Shown here: one piece after another, positions 23,165 to 31,696 of the stretch
Layout of the letters: each line of letters begins with the position of its first letter
How positions within the stretch are numbered: position 1 is the first letter of the stretch
From: CAVVFX01 sp963777595
Lineage (GTDB): Bacteria; Acidobacteriota; Terriglobia; Bryobacterales; Bryobacteraceae
Length of the DNA stretch: 64,000 bases
NCBI GenBank assembly: GCA_963777595.1
Contig: CAVZRE010000003.1
Location: 4,294-68,293 of the forward strand
Reading direction: 5' to 3'
The notes under the pieces: generated by a model
What the model saw: only the letters and a program-made list of their open reading frames with translations
Told to the model about the DNA's origin: nothing
The model's database searches: none
Position numbers and translations under genes: made by a program

Positions 23165-23500
23165 ATGGTGGTTCGTATCCGGTTCCGAAGCGGACCGCGC
23201 ATTGAACGGAGAAAGGGCAAGAATTCCCGAATTGCCTGGGTGGTGGCCGGCCTCCTGACTTTGGGCTCCGTTTCCTGCCTTGTCCTGGGACTTTGGAGAT
23301 TGGGAGTCGATTTTGGCTGGACCTCAAATTTCGTGTTCCCAGATGTTTCCGTCCTCTCGCACTGGCAGATCTGGTTCACGGCGTCGCTGCTCATACAAGC
23401 TGCCGCCTGGAAGCTCAATCAGTACGGAAAGCCTAAGCAAGCTGACGACGAACCGCAGGCTGCAAAAAACGATAAAGATAAGATGACGGCCAACGCCTAG
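23165..23500 (+). CDS. small two-helix membrane protein, unknown function
   Basis: The 111-residue product begins with a very basic segment (VRIRFRSGPRIERRKGKNSR). A first transmembrane helix follows (IAWVVAGLLTLGSVSCLVLGLW), then a short loop, a second hydrophobic segment (IWFTASLLIQAAAW) and a charged tail (KPKQADDEPQAAKNDKDK). No catalytic motif or family is recognised. It is divergent from the oxidoreductase gene with about 118 bp between starts. Confidence 0.55.
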   Translation: MVVRIRFRSGPRIERRKGKNSRIAWVVAGLLTLGSVSCLVLGLWRLGVDFGWTSNFVFPDVSVLSHWQIWFTASLLIQAAAWKLNQYGKPKQADDEPQAAKNDKDKMTANA

Positions 23501-23610
23501 CACCGCGGCCACTTGGGGCAAGATCCGTCAGGTCGGCGGAACACCTTAAATCCTGCTACATTTCCCGACATTTTGAGACGTCCCCGACACGACTTCCCAA
23601 GTACCCTGAG

Positions 23611-23631
23611 GTTGTGACAAGAAGTCACAAC
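23611..23631. promoter_or_regulatory. 8-bp inverted repeat, candidate operator of the two-component cassette
   Basis: GTTGTGAC and GTCACAAC form perfect 8-bp arms around the 5-nt spacer AAGAA, 15-35 nt upstream of the ATG at 23646. The symmetry and position before the first gene of a regulator/kinase operon suggest an operator, possibly for autoregulation. An mRNA hairpin near the ribosome-binding site is the alternative. Confidence 0.45.
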
Positions 23632-23645
23632 GAAAGGGACAAAAA

Positions 23646-24173
23646 ATGAAAAACTTTAAATCAGTGCAGCTTATCAGCGGGGGCCTTATGCTAGCAGCCG
23701 GGTTAGCGGCCGCTTCTGTTCAATCGACGCCGCCGGCGCCTCCCACCTGCGGGCAAAGCATCGCGAACGATGCCAAGGCGATCTCCGCCGATTTGTCCGC
23801 TATCGCCGCGCAAGCCGATGCCCAGGGCTTCAATTCGGCGGTCGAGCAGTTTGCCGCCGGCGTTGAGTCGGTCTTGCCGGCGCTGAATCGCCCGAGCCAA
23901 GACGCCGTCCAGAAGTTTGTAACCGACCTGGCCAACGCAACTTCTTCCTCTGGTCCAGGGGGCGCCACCATCACTCCGAGCGAGCGATTGGTCCTGACCA
24001 ATGACTGGGTAATCCTGGTCACCAGCACCGGCGCCACCTCCTCTCAGATCTCCACCATATCGGACGACCTGGTAGCCGTTTTGTCCAGTATGAAGGGAAT
24101 CTCGTTGTCTCAACTGCAAGCCGACTTCGGCATCCTGATCAGCGACGCCCAGTCGTGCGCCGTTCAGAACTAA
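23646..24173 (+). CDS. secreted helical protein of unknown function, first gene of the two-component operon
   Basis: The 175-residue product has a signal peptide (LISGGLMLAAGLAAASVQS). The mature protein is alanine- and serine-rich and looks mostly helical (NDAKAISADLSAIAAQADAQ, SAVEQFAAGVESVLPALN, SSQISTISDDLVAVLSSMKG). It has single cysteines near both ends (CGQS, QSCAVQN) that could form a disulfide. A GA-rich ribosome-binding site (AAAGGGAC) precedes the ATG. The response regulator begins 15 bp after its stop. By position it could be a periplasmic sensor partner or a target of the kinase at 24966, in the way CpxP and Spy relate to Cpx, but no homology to those is claimed. Confidence 0.65.
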   Translation: MKNFKSVQLISGGLMLAAGLAAASVQSTPPAPPTCGQSIANDAKAISADLSAIAAQADAQGFNSAVEQFAAGVESVLPALNRPSQDAVQKFVTDLANATSSSGPGGATITPSERLVLTNDWVILVTSTGATSSQISTISDDLVAVLSSMKGISLSQLQADFGILISDAQSCAVQN

Positions 24174-24188
24174 CCTCCCGGAGGACCA

Positions 24189-24959
24189 ATGAAAACGGGA
24201 CTCAAAGACCTCTTGCGCGACCCGTCAGTCGATACTGGTGGAATGCCCAGCCTCCTTATCATCGATGACGACCGGGAAATGGTCGAACTGCTGGCGCGGT
24301 CGCTGGCGCAAGAGGGATTTGAGTTGCTCACCGCGGGAACCGGCGAGGACGGAATCGAGCAGGCGCAAACCGGGACGGTCGATTTGATCCTGCTCGATGT
24401 CATGCTGCCGGGCATCAACGGGTTTGAAGCTTTACGCCGCCTGCGCCGGTGCTCCGATGTTCCCGTAATCATGCTGACCGCCCGGGGCGAAGAGGTGGAC
24501 CGAGTCGTCGGCCTCGAAATCGGAGCGGACGACTATCTTTCGAAACCATTCAGCATCCGCGAACTGGTGGCGCGAATCAATGCCATTCTGCGACGCACCG
24601 CAAAATCCCGCGAGCCGTACGGGAAGGGCGAAGACGAGCGTCGCGAGATGAAACATGGCTCGGTCCGGATGGACCTGCTCACCAGAACGGTCCGTTGCCA
24701 AGGTCAGATCGTCAGCCTGACAACCGGTGAGTTTGACTTGTTGCGCCTCTTGATGGAATCCGCCGGTGAGCCGGTAAGCCGCGAAGATTTATGCAAAGGC
24801 GTCCTGGACCGCGATTATTCCGTGTTCGATCGCGGCATCGATAACCTGGTCAGCGCTCTCCGTCGAAAACTGGGGGCTACGCCTGACGGCTTGGAGAGAA
24901 TCAAGACCATCCGCAATATAGGCTACGTTTATGTGGACCTCGGGAACGGGCCGCGGTGA
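24189..24959 (+). CDS. OmpR/PhoB-type response regulator
   Basis: The 256-residue regulator carries a receiver domain (about 19-135) with the acidic pair in LLIIDDD, phospho-acceptor D70 in LILLDVMLPG, the Thr switch in MLTARG and Lys in YLSKPFS. A winged-helix DNA-binding domain follows (about 155-256; LTTGEFDLLRLLMESAGEPVSREDLC and RGIDNLVSALRRKLG). The first 18 residues before MPSLLIIDDD are unusual; the ATG at 24189 is preceded by GGAGGACC, so it is the likelier start than the ATG at 24243. It precedes its kinase by 6 bp and should control this operon and probably envelope genes. Confidence 0.93.
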   Translation: MKTGLKDLLRDPSVDTGGMPSLLIIDDDREMVELLARSLAQEGFELLTAGTGEDGIEQAQTGTVDLILLDVMLPGINGFEALRRLRRCSDVPVIMLTARGEEVDRVVGLEIGADDYLSKPFSIRELVARINAILRRTAKSREPYGKGEDERREMKHGSVRMDLLTRTVRCQGQIVSLTTGEFDLLRLLMESAGEPVSREDLCKGVLDRDYSVFDRGIDNLVSALRRKLGATPDGLERIKTIRNIGYVYVDLGNGPR

Positions 24960-24965
24960 CGGAAA

Positions 24966-26357
24966 ATGCGAAACTTCGTCTTCGTCTGGTTTCTCGTTTC
25001 AGCCCTTCTGATCGCCCTGGTAGCTACTGCCGGCGTCATCTGGACGGGTCCTTACTTTCTGCTGACAACCTGGAGTTTTTACGGAGCGGATCTGATCGAG
25101 TATGGCGCGCAGATGGCGGTAAACGCATTCGAGACCGGAGGCGTACCGGCGCTGGATGCCTACGAAAAACGGTCTTTGCCATCCGGGCGAATGCGGGATT
25201 ATTTATTCGGCGCCCAGGGCGAGGAAGTTCGCGGCCGTCAGGCTCCGGAAGACGTTCGCACGCTGGCTCTCCGGCTGCGGGAAGGAGAGCCTCCGCGCTT
25301 CAAAACCGAGGGCCGGGGAATCCTCGCGGGCTGTCTGGCGAAGGGAAGTGACGGGCGGATTTACCGTGTCATCATTGCCTTCACCTCCCGGCGGGGGAAT
25401 AATATTCCGTTCAACGGTTGGGGCTGGGTCGCGCGAGCGCTCACCGTGTTGGTGAGCACCGCGCTCGCCTGTTCCTGGCTGGCATGGCGTCTTTCAACTC
25501 CGCTCGGGCAGTTGCGACACGTCACCAGAAAGTTTGCGGCAGGGGACCTCGGGGTTCGCGCCATGGCTCTCTCGTTCCCCAGATATCCTCCAGAGTACGT
25601 CGCACTGGCTCGGGATTTCGATGAAATGGCCGGCCGGATAGAGTCGCTCGTCAGCTCCCAGCGACAACTCCTACAGGACGTTTCGCATGAGTTGCGCACG
25701 CCCCTGACCCGTCTTGGGCTGGCGGTAAATATCGCGCGCCGCGAATCGGGAGCCTCCGCCGCGCAGTCGCTCGACCGCATCGACCAGGAGTCGCATCGCT
25801 TGAACGCGCTCATCGATCGGATCATTCGCTTGTCGAGGCTCGAATCCTTCTCCGAATCGCCCCGAAAAGAACTTATTGAACTGTCCGATTTTATCGACAG
25901 CATTGTGTCCGACGCCAATTTCGAAGCGGAGGCCCGCAACCGTAAAGTGATCACTCTGCGCTGCGAGACCTGGCGTCTGCGCGGCGATCGTGAACTGTTG
26001 CGGGAAGCGCTCGAGAATGTCATCCGCAACGCAATCGGGTTCGCGCCCGAAAAGAGCAGCATTTCGGTGGATTCTTTCGTAGCCGGCGGCTCCGAATACC
26101 GGATCGCGGTTCGAGATGAAGGTCCAGGAGTTCCCGCGGACCACCTCGCCGCCATCTTCCATCCGTTCCATCGAGTTCCACGGACCGGCACGGATGCGGG
26201 CGGCTTTGGCCTCGGACTCGCTATTGCGCAACGCGCGATCAGGTTGCATCACGGGATCATTACCGGCCGGAACCGGGACGAAGGCGGGTTCGAAATCGAT
26301 ATCCGCCTGCCCCTGGAAACTCAGCAAACTTGTGAACGAACGCCAAAGGAGAAATAA
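24966..26357 (+). CDS. membrane sensor histidine kinase
   Basis: The 463-residue kinase has an N-terminal transmembrane helix (FVFVWFLVSALLIALVATAGVIW), a periplasmic sensor of about 120 residues, a second helix (ARALTVLVSTALACSWLAW) and HAMP. HisKA follows with the phospho-accepting H241 in LQDVSHELRTPLTRL. The ATPase domain contains ENVIRNAIGFAP (N box), DEGPGVP (G1) and GGFGLGLAIAQR (G2). The layout is close to CpxA/EnvZ-type envelope kinases. It is co-transcribed with the regulator 6 bp upstream and a secreted protein 2 bp downstream. The signal is unknown. Confidence 0.93.
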   Translation: MRNFVFVWFLVSALLIALVATAGVIWTGPYFLLTTWSFYGADLIEYGAQMAVNAFETGGVPALDAYEKRSLPSGRMRDYLFGAQGEEVRGRQAPEDVRTLALRLREGEPPRFKTEGRGILAGCLAKGSDGRIYRVIIAFTSRRGNNIPFNGWGWVARALTVLVSTALACSWLAWRLSTPLGQLRHVTRKFAAGDLGVRAMALSFPRYPPEYVALARDFDEMAGRIESLVSSQRQLLQDVSHELRTPLTRLGLAVNIARRESGASAAQSLDRIDQESHRLNALIDRIIRLSRLESFSESPRKELIELSDFIDSIVSDANFEAEARNRKVITLRCETWRLRGDRELLREALENVIRNAIGFAPEKSSISVDSFVAGGSEYRIAVRDEGPGVPADHLAAIFHPFHRVPRTGTDAGGFGLGLAIAQRAIRLHHGIITGRNRDEGGFEIDIRLPLETQQTCERTPKEK

Positions 26358-26359
26358 AA

Positions 26360-27004
26360 ATGAAGATGATCTTTCGAAGAATTACTGACACGCTATTGTC
26401 GATCGGCTTGACGATTACGCCTTATGCCATTCACGCACAACCGGCCGGTAGAACCATGCAACCCAAAACCAATACGGAGGCACGGGGCGGAACCACCACC
26501 AGTTCGGGTTCCACCGTTTCCAGCGCCAAAGGCGTGAGCGTCTCGACCGGCAGTACGGTATCGAGTAATGCGTCGCATACGGCCGCATCCGTGCAAGGGA
26601 CTGCCACGGTAAGAAATCCCGCGGGCCAAACGGTCGCCGCGGGCACTGCGCAAGGATCTGCCGGAGTCACGCCTCAGGGAGTCGCCGCGAACGGTTCGGC
26701 GAGCTCCGGGAACGTCCACGGCGGCAGCAGGCAGATGGCTGGGTCCGTCAGCGGGACGAAAGGCGTCTCGACGAGCACCGCCCGCTATTCCGCCACGCGG
26801 GCGAACGGAGGCAACACCCAGGTGGCTCACAGTGGCGCGACCCAGAATGGCGGGTATCAGGGAAGCACTACCGTAAGCGAAACAGCAAATGGCAAGTCCC
26901 GCGGCGCGACCGTCCGCACGGACGCGAACAAAGGCCAGGGAGCGACGGTCGTCACTACCACCGCTCGCGGACAAAGGACTCACACCACCTCCTCCAAACA
27001 ATGA
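26360..27004 (+). CDS. secreted Ser/Thr/Gly-rich low-complexity protein
   Basis: This 214-residue protein starts 2 bp after the kinase stop, preceded by AAAGGAG. A signal peptide (LLSIGLTITPYAIHA) precedes a sequence dominated by G, S, T, A and V with near-repeats: SGSTVSSAKGVSVSTGSTVSS, GSVSGTKGVSTSTA, GATVRTDANKGQGATVVTTTARG. The alternating pattern suggests extended beta structure, as in surface or adhesin-like stalks. No cysteine or enzyme motif is present. Its place in the operon suggests it is an output or sensor substrate of the two-component system. No family is recognised. Confidence 0.65.
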   Translation: MKMIFRRITDTLLSIGLTITPYAIHAQPAGRTMQPKTNTEARGGTTTSSGSTVSSAKGVSVSTGSTVSSNASHTAASVQGTATVRNPAGQTVAAGTAQGSAGVTPQGVAANGSASSGNVHGGSRQMAGSVSGTKGVSTSTARYSATRANGGNTQVAHSGATQNGGYQGSTTVSETANGKSRGATVRTDANKGQGATVVTTTARGQRTHTTSSKQ

Positions 27005-27070
27005 CGGAGGGACAGTGACCGCTTCAGTTCGGTGCTCGCAAGATTAAGTTGTAGTATCGTCGTTATTACA

Positions 27071-28018
27071 ATGACTGTTACTCGTCGCACCGTCCTCACA
27101 GCACTGTCTGCTGCCGCCGCCGCGCAGGCACAGCGCCAACGAGTTAATTGGAAGCCCAAACTCGGAGTGCTGGCTCAATATTCCGAATCGAATCTCGACT
27201 TCGTCAAAGGGGAAGGCTTCACCAGCATCCAGCTTCGGATCGATCCCAGAAAAGTCGATGACGCCGCTATTGCGGGCATCAAAAGCAAGATTCAGCAGTC
27301 CGGCCTGTATGTGTCCTCGCTGGCGGTCGACGGCAATCATATCGATCCGGACCCGGCGGCGCGCGAGCGGCAGAACACCTTCACCATTCAGTGCATCGAG
27401 TTATGCGGCAAACTCGGGATCCCGAACATCGGCGGCCAATCGGGCACGATCAAGAGCCGCCCGCTGCAGGAACAAGTGGACCAGATCGTCCGAGTCTATA
27501 CGGAAAAATATTTCCCTGTACTCGACAAGAACAAGGTGCGCATTTTATGGGAACCTTATGCCGGCGGTCCGAACATTGCGACCGGTCCGGTGGGATGGGA
27601 GGCGCTGTTTAAGGCATTTAATAATTCGCCCCACGTAGGATTGCAATTCGATCCATCGCACCTGGTATGGCAGTTTATGGATCCGGTTCAGGCAGCCCGC
27701 GACTTCGCGGACAAGATCTACGACGTCCATTTGAAAGACACTGAAATTCTCTGGCACATTCTTCGGCGCGGCGGAATACAACCGGTGAATAATGCACGCT
27801 GGTGGCGCTTCCGTGTTCCCGGGTACGGCTCGGTGGATTGGAAGGGTTTCTTTTCCGTGCTGGCGGAAAATGGCTACACAGGCGCGATGAACATCGAGAA
27901 CGAAGATGAGTTCTACTATCCAGCATACGATCAGGGAAACTTTACAGAGCAATATAAGCGAGGATTCCGTGTCGCGCATGAATATCTGAAAACACTGGTT
28001 CCACCCGTTACCGCGTAG
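27071..28018 (+). CDS. xylose isomerase-like TIM-barrel protein (sugar phosphate isomerase/epimerase family), exported
   Basis: The ATG at 27071 gives 315 residues starting with a Tat-like signal (TRRTVLTALSAAAAAQA). The barrel shows the AP-endonuclease-2 pattern. KVRILWEPYAGG carries a metal-binding Glu, VGLQFDPSHLVWQF has Asp and His, KIYDVHLKDTEIL has Asp-His, and AMNIENEDEFYY has Glu near the C terminus. These four are the expected metal ligands. Acidobacterial genomes carry many such secreted isomerase-like proteins of unknown substrate. It does not appear to share an operon with the hybrid kinase 166 bp downstream. Confidence 0.82.
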   Translation: MTVTRRTVLTALSAAAAAQAQRQRVNWKPKLGVLAQYSESNLDFVKGEGFTSIQLRIDPRKVDDAAIAGIKSKIQQSGLYVSSLAVDGNHIDPDPAARERQNTFTIQCIELCGKLGIPNIGGQSGTIKSRPLQEQVDQIVRVYTEKYFPVLDKNKVRILWEPYAGGPNIATGPVGWEALFKAFNNSPHVGLQFDPSHLVWQFMDPVQAARDFADKIYDVHLKDTEILWHILRRGGIQPVNNARWWRFRVPGYGSVDWKGFFSVLAENGYTGAMNIENEDEFYYPAYDQGNFTEQYKRGFRVAHEYLKTLVPPVTA

Positions 28019-28184
28019 AATCGGGCTACCTCCGTAAGAGGGTATACCGTAAATTACTGAGGAATATGGCGCTATTTGTCCGAATTAGTACATCAGTCCC
28101 ATTGGCTAAAAAATAAAGGCGTCCGGTCATGTTCTGCACAAGCAGGCGCATGGTAAAAAAGGTTAATTGGGCATAACCCCACCA

Positions 28185-29741
28185 ATGGATCGCAAATTAA
28201 AACTGCTCATCGTCGAAGATTCGGAAGACGACTGTCTCCTCGTCGTATACGCGCTTCGGCAAGCGGGCTTGCGTTGCGAACATAAGCGTATTCACTCGGC
28301 GGCCGCATTTCACGAAGCGCTGTGTAATCCGGAGTGGGATCTCATCATTTCGGATTACAACCTGCCCGATTTCAGCGCCCCGGAAGCGCTCGCAATTTTA
28401 AATGAGGCGCGCCTCGATATTCCCTTTATCGTGATCTCCGGCACCGTGGGTGAAGAGACGGTTATCAAACTCATGAAGTCGGGCGCACGAGACTGCGTGA
28501 TGAAGGATCATCTTGGACGCCTGCCGGGAGCGATCGAACGTGAGTTAAAGGAAGTGGAGGCGCGGCGGCAGTTGCGCAAGGTGGAGGAGCAGTTCCGGCA
28601 GGCGCAAAAGATGGAGGCGATCGGCCGCCTGGCAAGCGGAGTTGCGCACGATTTCAACAATCTGCTTACGATCATTACGGGCTTTGCGCAACTCGCGTTA
28701 CTCGAACCGAATCCGGCACAGACCGGACTGGAACAGATTCTGCGCGCCGCCGAACGCGCGGCCTCATTGACGCGGCAGCTTCTGGTATTCAGCCGCCAGC
28801 AGTCGCTGGACATTCGGGTTTTTGACCTCAACAAATTAATTCACGATCTTGAAAAAATGATTCGCCGGGTAATTGGCGAAGACGTCGAAATTCGAACGAT
28901 TTTTCGCGATTCGGAGGCGCTGGTCAAGGTGGACCCGAATCAAATCGAACAGGTAATACTCAATCTGGTGGTAAATTCGCGCGACGCCATGCCTCACGGC
29001 GGAATTCTGACGATCGAGACACAATATTGCAATCTCGACGCTCAGTCTGCCACACTTTTCAGCTGCCAGCCAGGCCTGTACCTTCAAATGGCGGTGAGTG
29101 ATACCGGTATGGGCATGGACAAAGCCACCATGGCGAAAGTCTTTGAGCCTTTCTTCACTACGAAAGGTGAAGGCCGCGGTACCGGCCTGGGACTCTCGAC
29201 TGTCTATGGCATCGTGAGTCAAAGCGGCGGCGCGATCCGTACGTACAGCGAACCGGGCGTGGGCACGACCATGCGGATTCTGCTCCCGGCCGCGACGGAA
29301 AAAGCGCCTGCGGACCAAATCATCGAGGAAAGCGCCGTCAATCGCGGCTCCGAAACGGTGTTGCTGGTCGAGGATGACGAGACAGTTCTCGCACTCTGCT
29401 CCACGGTGCTCCAAACCCACGGATATACGGTTCTTGAAGCCGAAGGCGCCAGCGCCGCCGTGGATATCAGCCGTAGCTATCGTAAGGCGATCCATCTTCT
29501 CCTCAGCGACGTGGTGATGCCCGGTTCTAACGGTCCCGCGCTGGCCGTTGAAATTCGCGACGCAAGGCCCGATATTCGCACGCTTTTCATGTCCGGCTAT
29601 ACCGAAGAAACGATGAATCAGCACGGCTACAACAACCAGAGCTCAGGATTTATTCAGAAGCCATTTTCGGCCAGCGCCCTCGCCAGAAAAGTTCGCCAGG
29701 TTCTCGACGCGGGAAAACACACCGCCCGCTCCTCTGTATGA
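28185..29741 (+). CDS. hybrid histidine kinase, receiver-HisKA-HATPase-receiver
   Basis: The order is an N-terminal receiver (LLIVEDSEDD, phospho-acceptor Asp in IISDYNLPDF), a short coiled helix (RQLRKVEEQFRQAQKMEAIG), HisKA (GVAHDFNNLLTIITGF), HATPase (NLVVNSRDAMPHGG; DTGMGMDKATMAKVFEPFFTTK; GTGLGLSTVYGIV) and a C-terminal receiver (VLLVEDDETVL, LLLSDVVMPGSNG, FIQKPFS). There is no transmembrane segment, so it is cytosolic. I chose the ATG at 28185 (518 residues) directly before the receiver; a TTG at 28167 adds six residues and has AAGG upstream. The HDFNN-type H box is typical of large hybrid kinases. The Memo gene starts 7 bp after its stop. Confidence 0.92.
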   Translation: MDRKLKLLIVEDSEDDCLLVVYALRQAGLRCEHKRIHSAAAFHEALCNPEWDLIISDYNLPDFSAPEALAILNEARLDIPFIVISGTVGEETVIKLMKSGARDCVMKDHLGRLPGAIERELKEVEARRQLRKVEEQFRQAQKMEAIGRLASGVAHDFNNLLTIITGFAQLALLEPNPAQTGLEQILRAAERAASLTRQLLVFSRQQSLDIRVFDLNKLIHDLEKMIRRVIGEDVEIRTIFRDSEALVKVDPNQIEQVILNLVVNSRDAMPHGGILTIETQYCNLDAQSATLFSCQPGLYLQMAVSDTGMGMDKATMAKVFEPFFTTKGEGRGTGLGLSTVYGIVSQSGGAIRTYSEPGVGTTMRILLPAATEKAPADQIIEESAVNRGSETVLLVEDDETVLALCSTVLQTHGYTVLEAEGASAAVDISRSYRKAIHLLLSDVVMPGSNGPALAVEIRDARPDIRTLFMSGYTEETMNQHGYNNQSSGFIQKPFSASALARKVRQVLDAGKHTARSSV

Positions 29742-29748
29742 TGGACTG

Positions 29749-30960
29749 GTGGCTCAAACCCTCCCTAATCTGAGAGAGAATCTCGAATTCATGCCATCGC
29801 CCGTGGAGGACCGGCCTGGTCTCCTGGTCCGCGATTTCTACGGCTATTCCGAACAAACTCTTATCATTCCGCCGTTACTGGCGCATTGTCTATCATTTTT
29901 CGACGGCGAGCATACAGAACTCGACATTCACGAGGAACTGGTTCGGGTGACCGGCGATATCCAGGCAGGAAGCCTCGCCCGCCATCTTTTTGATGCGCTG
30001 CATAATGGCGGATTTCTACAGGATGAAGTCTATTATGAAATGCGCGAGGCCAAGCATCGGAAGTTCGAAAAGTCTCCCGTGCGTGAGCCTGCATTCGCGG
30101 GCAATGCTTACCCTGAAAATGCGGGAGAACTCACCGTCGCGGCTCGTGAATGGGTGGGGAGCCCAGCATCAAACCATGCGGACAAGATACTCGGGATTGC
30201 CGCCCCGCATGTCAGTCCGTTCGGAGGCTATCTTTCCTACCGCGCCGCGTATGAGACCTTGGGACCCGAATATCGTGATCGCACGTTTATTGTCCTCGGT
30301 ACTTCACACTATGGACAGCCGGAGAAATTCGGGCTTACGCGAAAGAATTACCGCACTCCCTGGGGCGACGCGACCACCGATTTGGCGCTCGTTGAGGAAC
30401 TCATGGCTCGCGCTCCAGGAGCTGTCGTGAAGGAAGACTACTGCCACGCTGTGGAACACTCCGTCGAGTTTCAGGTCGTTTTTCTGCAATATCTTTTCGG
30501 GCCGACGGTGCGCATCGTTCCAATATTATGCGGCGCCTTCGCTCGCAGTCTGTATCAAGGCGGCAAACCTGAGGATGACGAAGGCGTGCATCGTTTTCTC
30601 GATGCACTGAGCGAAATTTCCGCCCGCGAAAAGAATCGTCTGTTTTGGGTGCTCGGAATCGACATGGCGCATATGGGACGCCGCTACGGTGACGATTTCC
30701 AGGCAACCGCGGATCGCGACGAAATGGCGGAGGTGGCACTACGCGATAGCCGTCGCATTGAGCGGATACAGGCCGGCGACGCACGAGGTTTCTGGGATCT
30801 GGTCCAGCCGGAACACGATGAGTTGAAATGGTGCGGATCCTCGCCGCTCTATACTTTCCTTACGTGCCTGCCGGAGGCTCGCGGTGCATTGCGGCGCTAC
30901 GAGCAATGGAATATCGATAAAGAAAGCGTTGTCAGTTTCGCGGGCATGACATTTGCGTAG
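29749..30960 (+). CDS. Memo/AmmeMemoRadiSam-B family protein with N-terminal extension
   Basis: The 403-residue product uses a GTG at 29749; the ATG at 29791 is an alternative. The C-terminal two thirds (from about residue 112) is a Memo domain: AFAGNAYPENAGEL, IAAPHVSPFGGYLSYRAAYE, IVLGTSHYG, EDYCHAVEHSVEFQVVFLQYLFG, WVLGIDMAHMGRRYGDDF and LKWCGSSPLYTFLTCLP. The conserved His and Cys residues would bind a metal. The first 110 residues look like a small helical PqqD-type module (LIIPPLLAHCLSFFDGEHTELDIHEEL). Memo proteins often occur with AMMECR1 and radical-SAM partners; neither is visible here. Function is unknown; coupling to the kinase is positional only. Confidence 0.82.
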   Translation: MAQTLPNLRENLEFMPSPVEDRPGLLVRDFYGYSEQTLIIPPLLAHCLSFFDGEHTELDIHEELVRVTGDIQAGSLARHLFDALHNGGFLQDEVYYEMREAKHRKFEKSPVREPAFAGNAYPENAGELTVAAREWVGSPASNHADKILGIAAPHVSPFGGYLSYRAAYETLGPEYRDRTFIVLGTSHYGQPEKFGLTRKNYRTPWGDATTDLALVEELMARAPGAVVKEDYCHAVEHSVEFQVVFLQYLFGPTVRIVPILCGAFARSLYQGGKPEDDEGVHRFLDALSEISAREKNRLFWVLGIDMAHMGRRYGDDFQATADRDEMAEVALRDSRRIERIQAGDARGFWDLVQPEHDELKWCGSSPLYTFLTCLPEARGALRRYEQWNIDKESVVSFAGMTFA

Positions 30961-30986
30961 AAAGCATATCTATAGGCCGAGTCTTC

Positions 30987-31679
30987 ATGAAAACCATTGG
31001 AATGATTGCAGGGATGACTTGGGAGTCATCGGTGTCATATTATCGGCTTGTCAACCAGGAAACCAAGCGACGCTTGGGTGGGCATCACAATGCCCGTAGC
31101 GTGATGGTTACTGTAGACTTCTCCGAAGTCGAGCAGATGCAGCATACGGGCGACTGGCATGACTTGGGGCTTCTTATGGCAGCCACCGCTCGTCAAATTG
31201 AGAGGGCCGGCGCGGACTTCATCATCCTATGCACCAATACGATGCACAAAGTAGCGGGGGCAATTGAATCGGCCGCCGGCATACCGCTGCTGCATATCGG
31301 CGATGCCACGGCTTGCGCCGTCTTGCAGGCCGGCGAGAAACGAGTCGGGTTGCTGGGGACGAAGTTCACCATGGAGCAGGTGTTTATCCGCGAGCGCCTC
31401 GAGCAGCAGGGAATTAGCGTGATAGTTCCCGATGCATCGTCACGCGAGACGGTCCACAACATCATTTATAGAGAATTGGCTCACGGCGTCATACTACCCG
31501 AATCGCGTACTGAATATCAGAAAATCATCGGTGAACTGGCAGGACGCGGCGCCGAGTCGGTCGTTCTGGGATGTACCGAAATCGGACTGCTGGTTCAGGC
31601 CGGTGATTCGCCCGTTCCGCTCCATGACACGACTGTCATCCACGCAATCGCAGCCGTGGATCGCGCGCTGCAGGAGTAA
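30987..31679 (+). CDS. aspartate/glutamate racemase family protein
   Basis: The 230-residue enzyme is a full-length PLP-independent amino-acid racemase. The two catalytic cysteines sit in the expected motifs, FIILCTNTMHK in the N-terminal half and VVLGCTEIGLL in the C-terminal half. GMIAGMTWESSVSYYRLVNQ is the usual N terminus of the YgeA/aspartate racemase branch. TKFTME and DTTVIHA also match. It probably makes D-aspartate or D-glutamate, or racemises another acidic amino acid. It stands alone, 26 bp after the Memo gene. Confidence 0.88.
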   Translation: MKTIGMIAGMTWESSVSYYRLVNQETKRRLGGHHNARSVMVTVDFSEVEQMQHTGDWHDLGLLMAATARQIERAGADFIILCTNTMHKVAGAIESAAGIPLLHIGDATACAVLQAGEKRVGLLGTKFTMEQVFIRERLEQQGISVIVPDASSRETVHNIIYRELAHGVILPESRTEYQKIIGELAGRGAESVVLGCTEIGLLVQAGDSPVPLHDTTVIHAIAAVDRALQE

Positions 31680-31696
31680 GGAGGGTCTTTCCCGGC

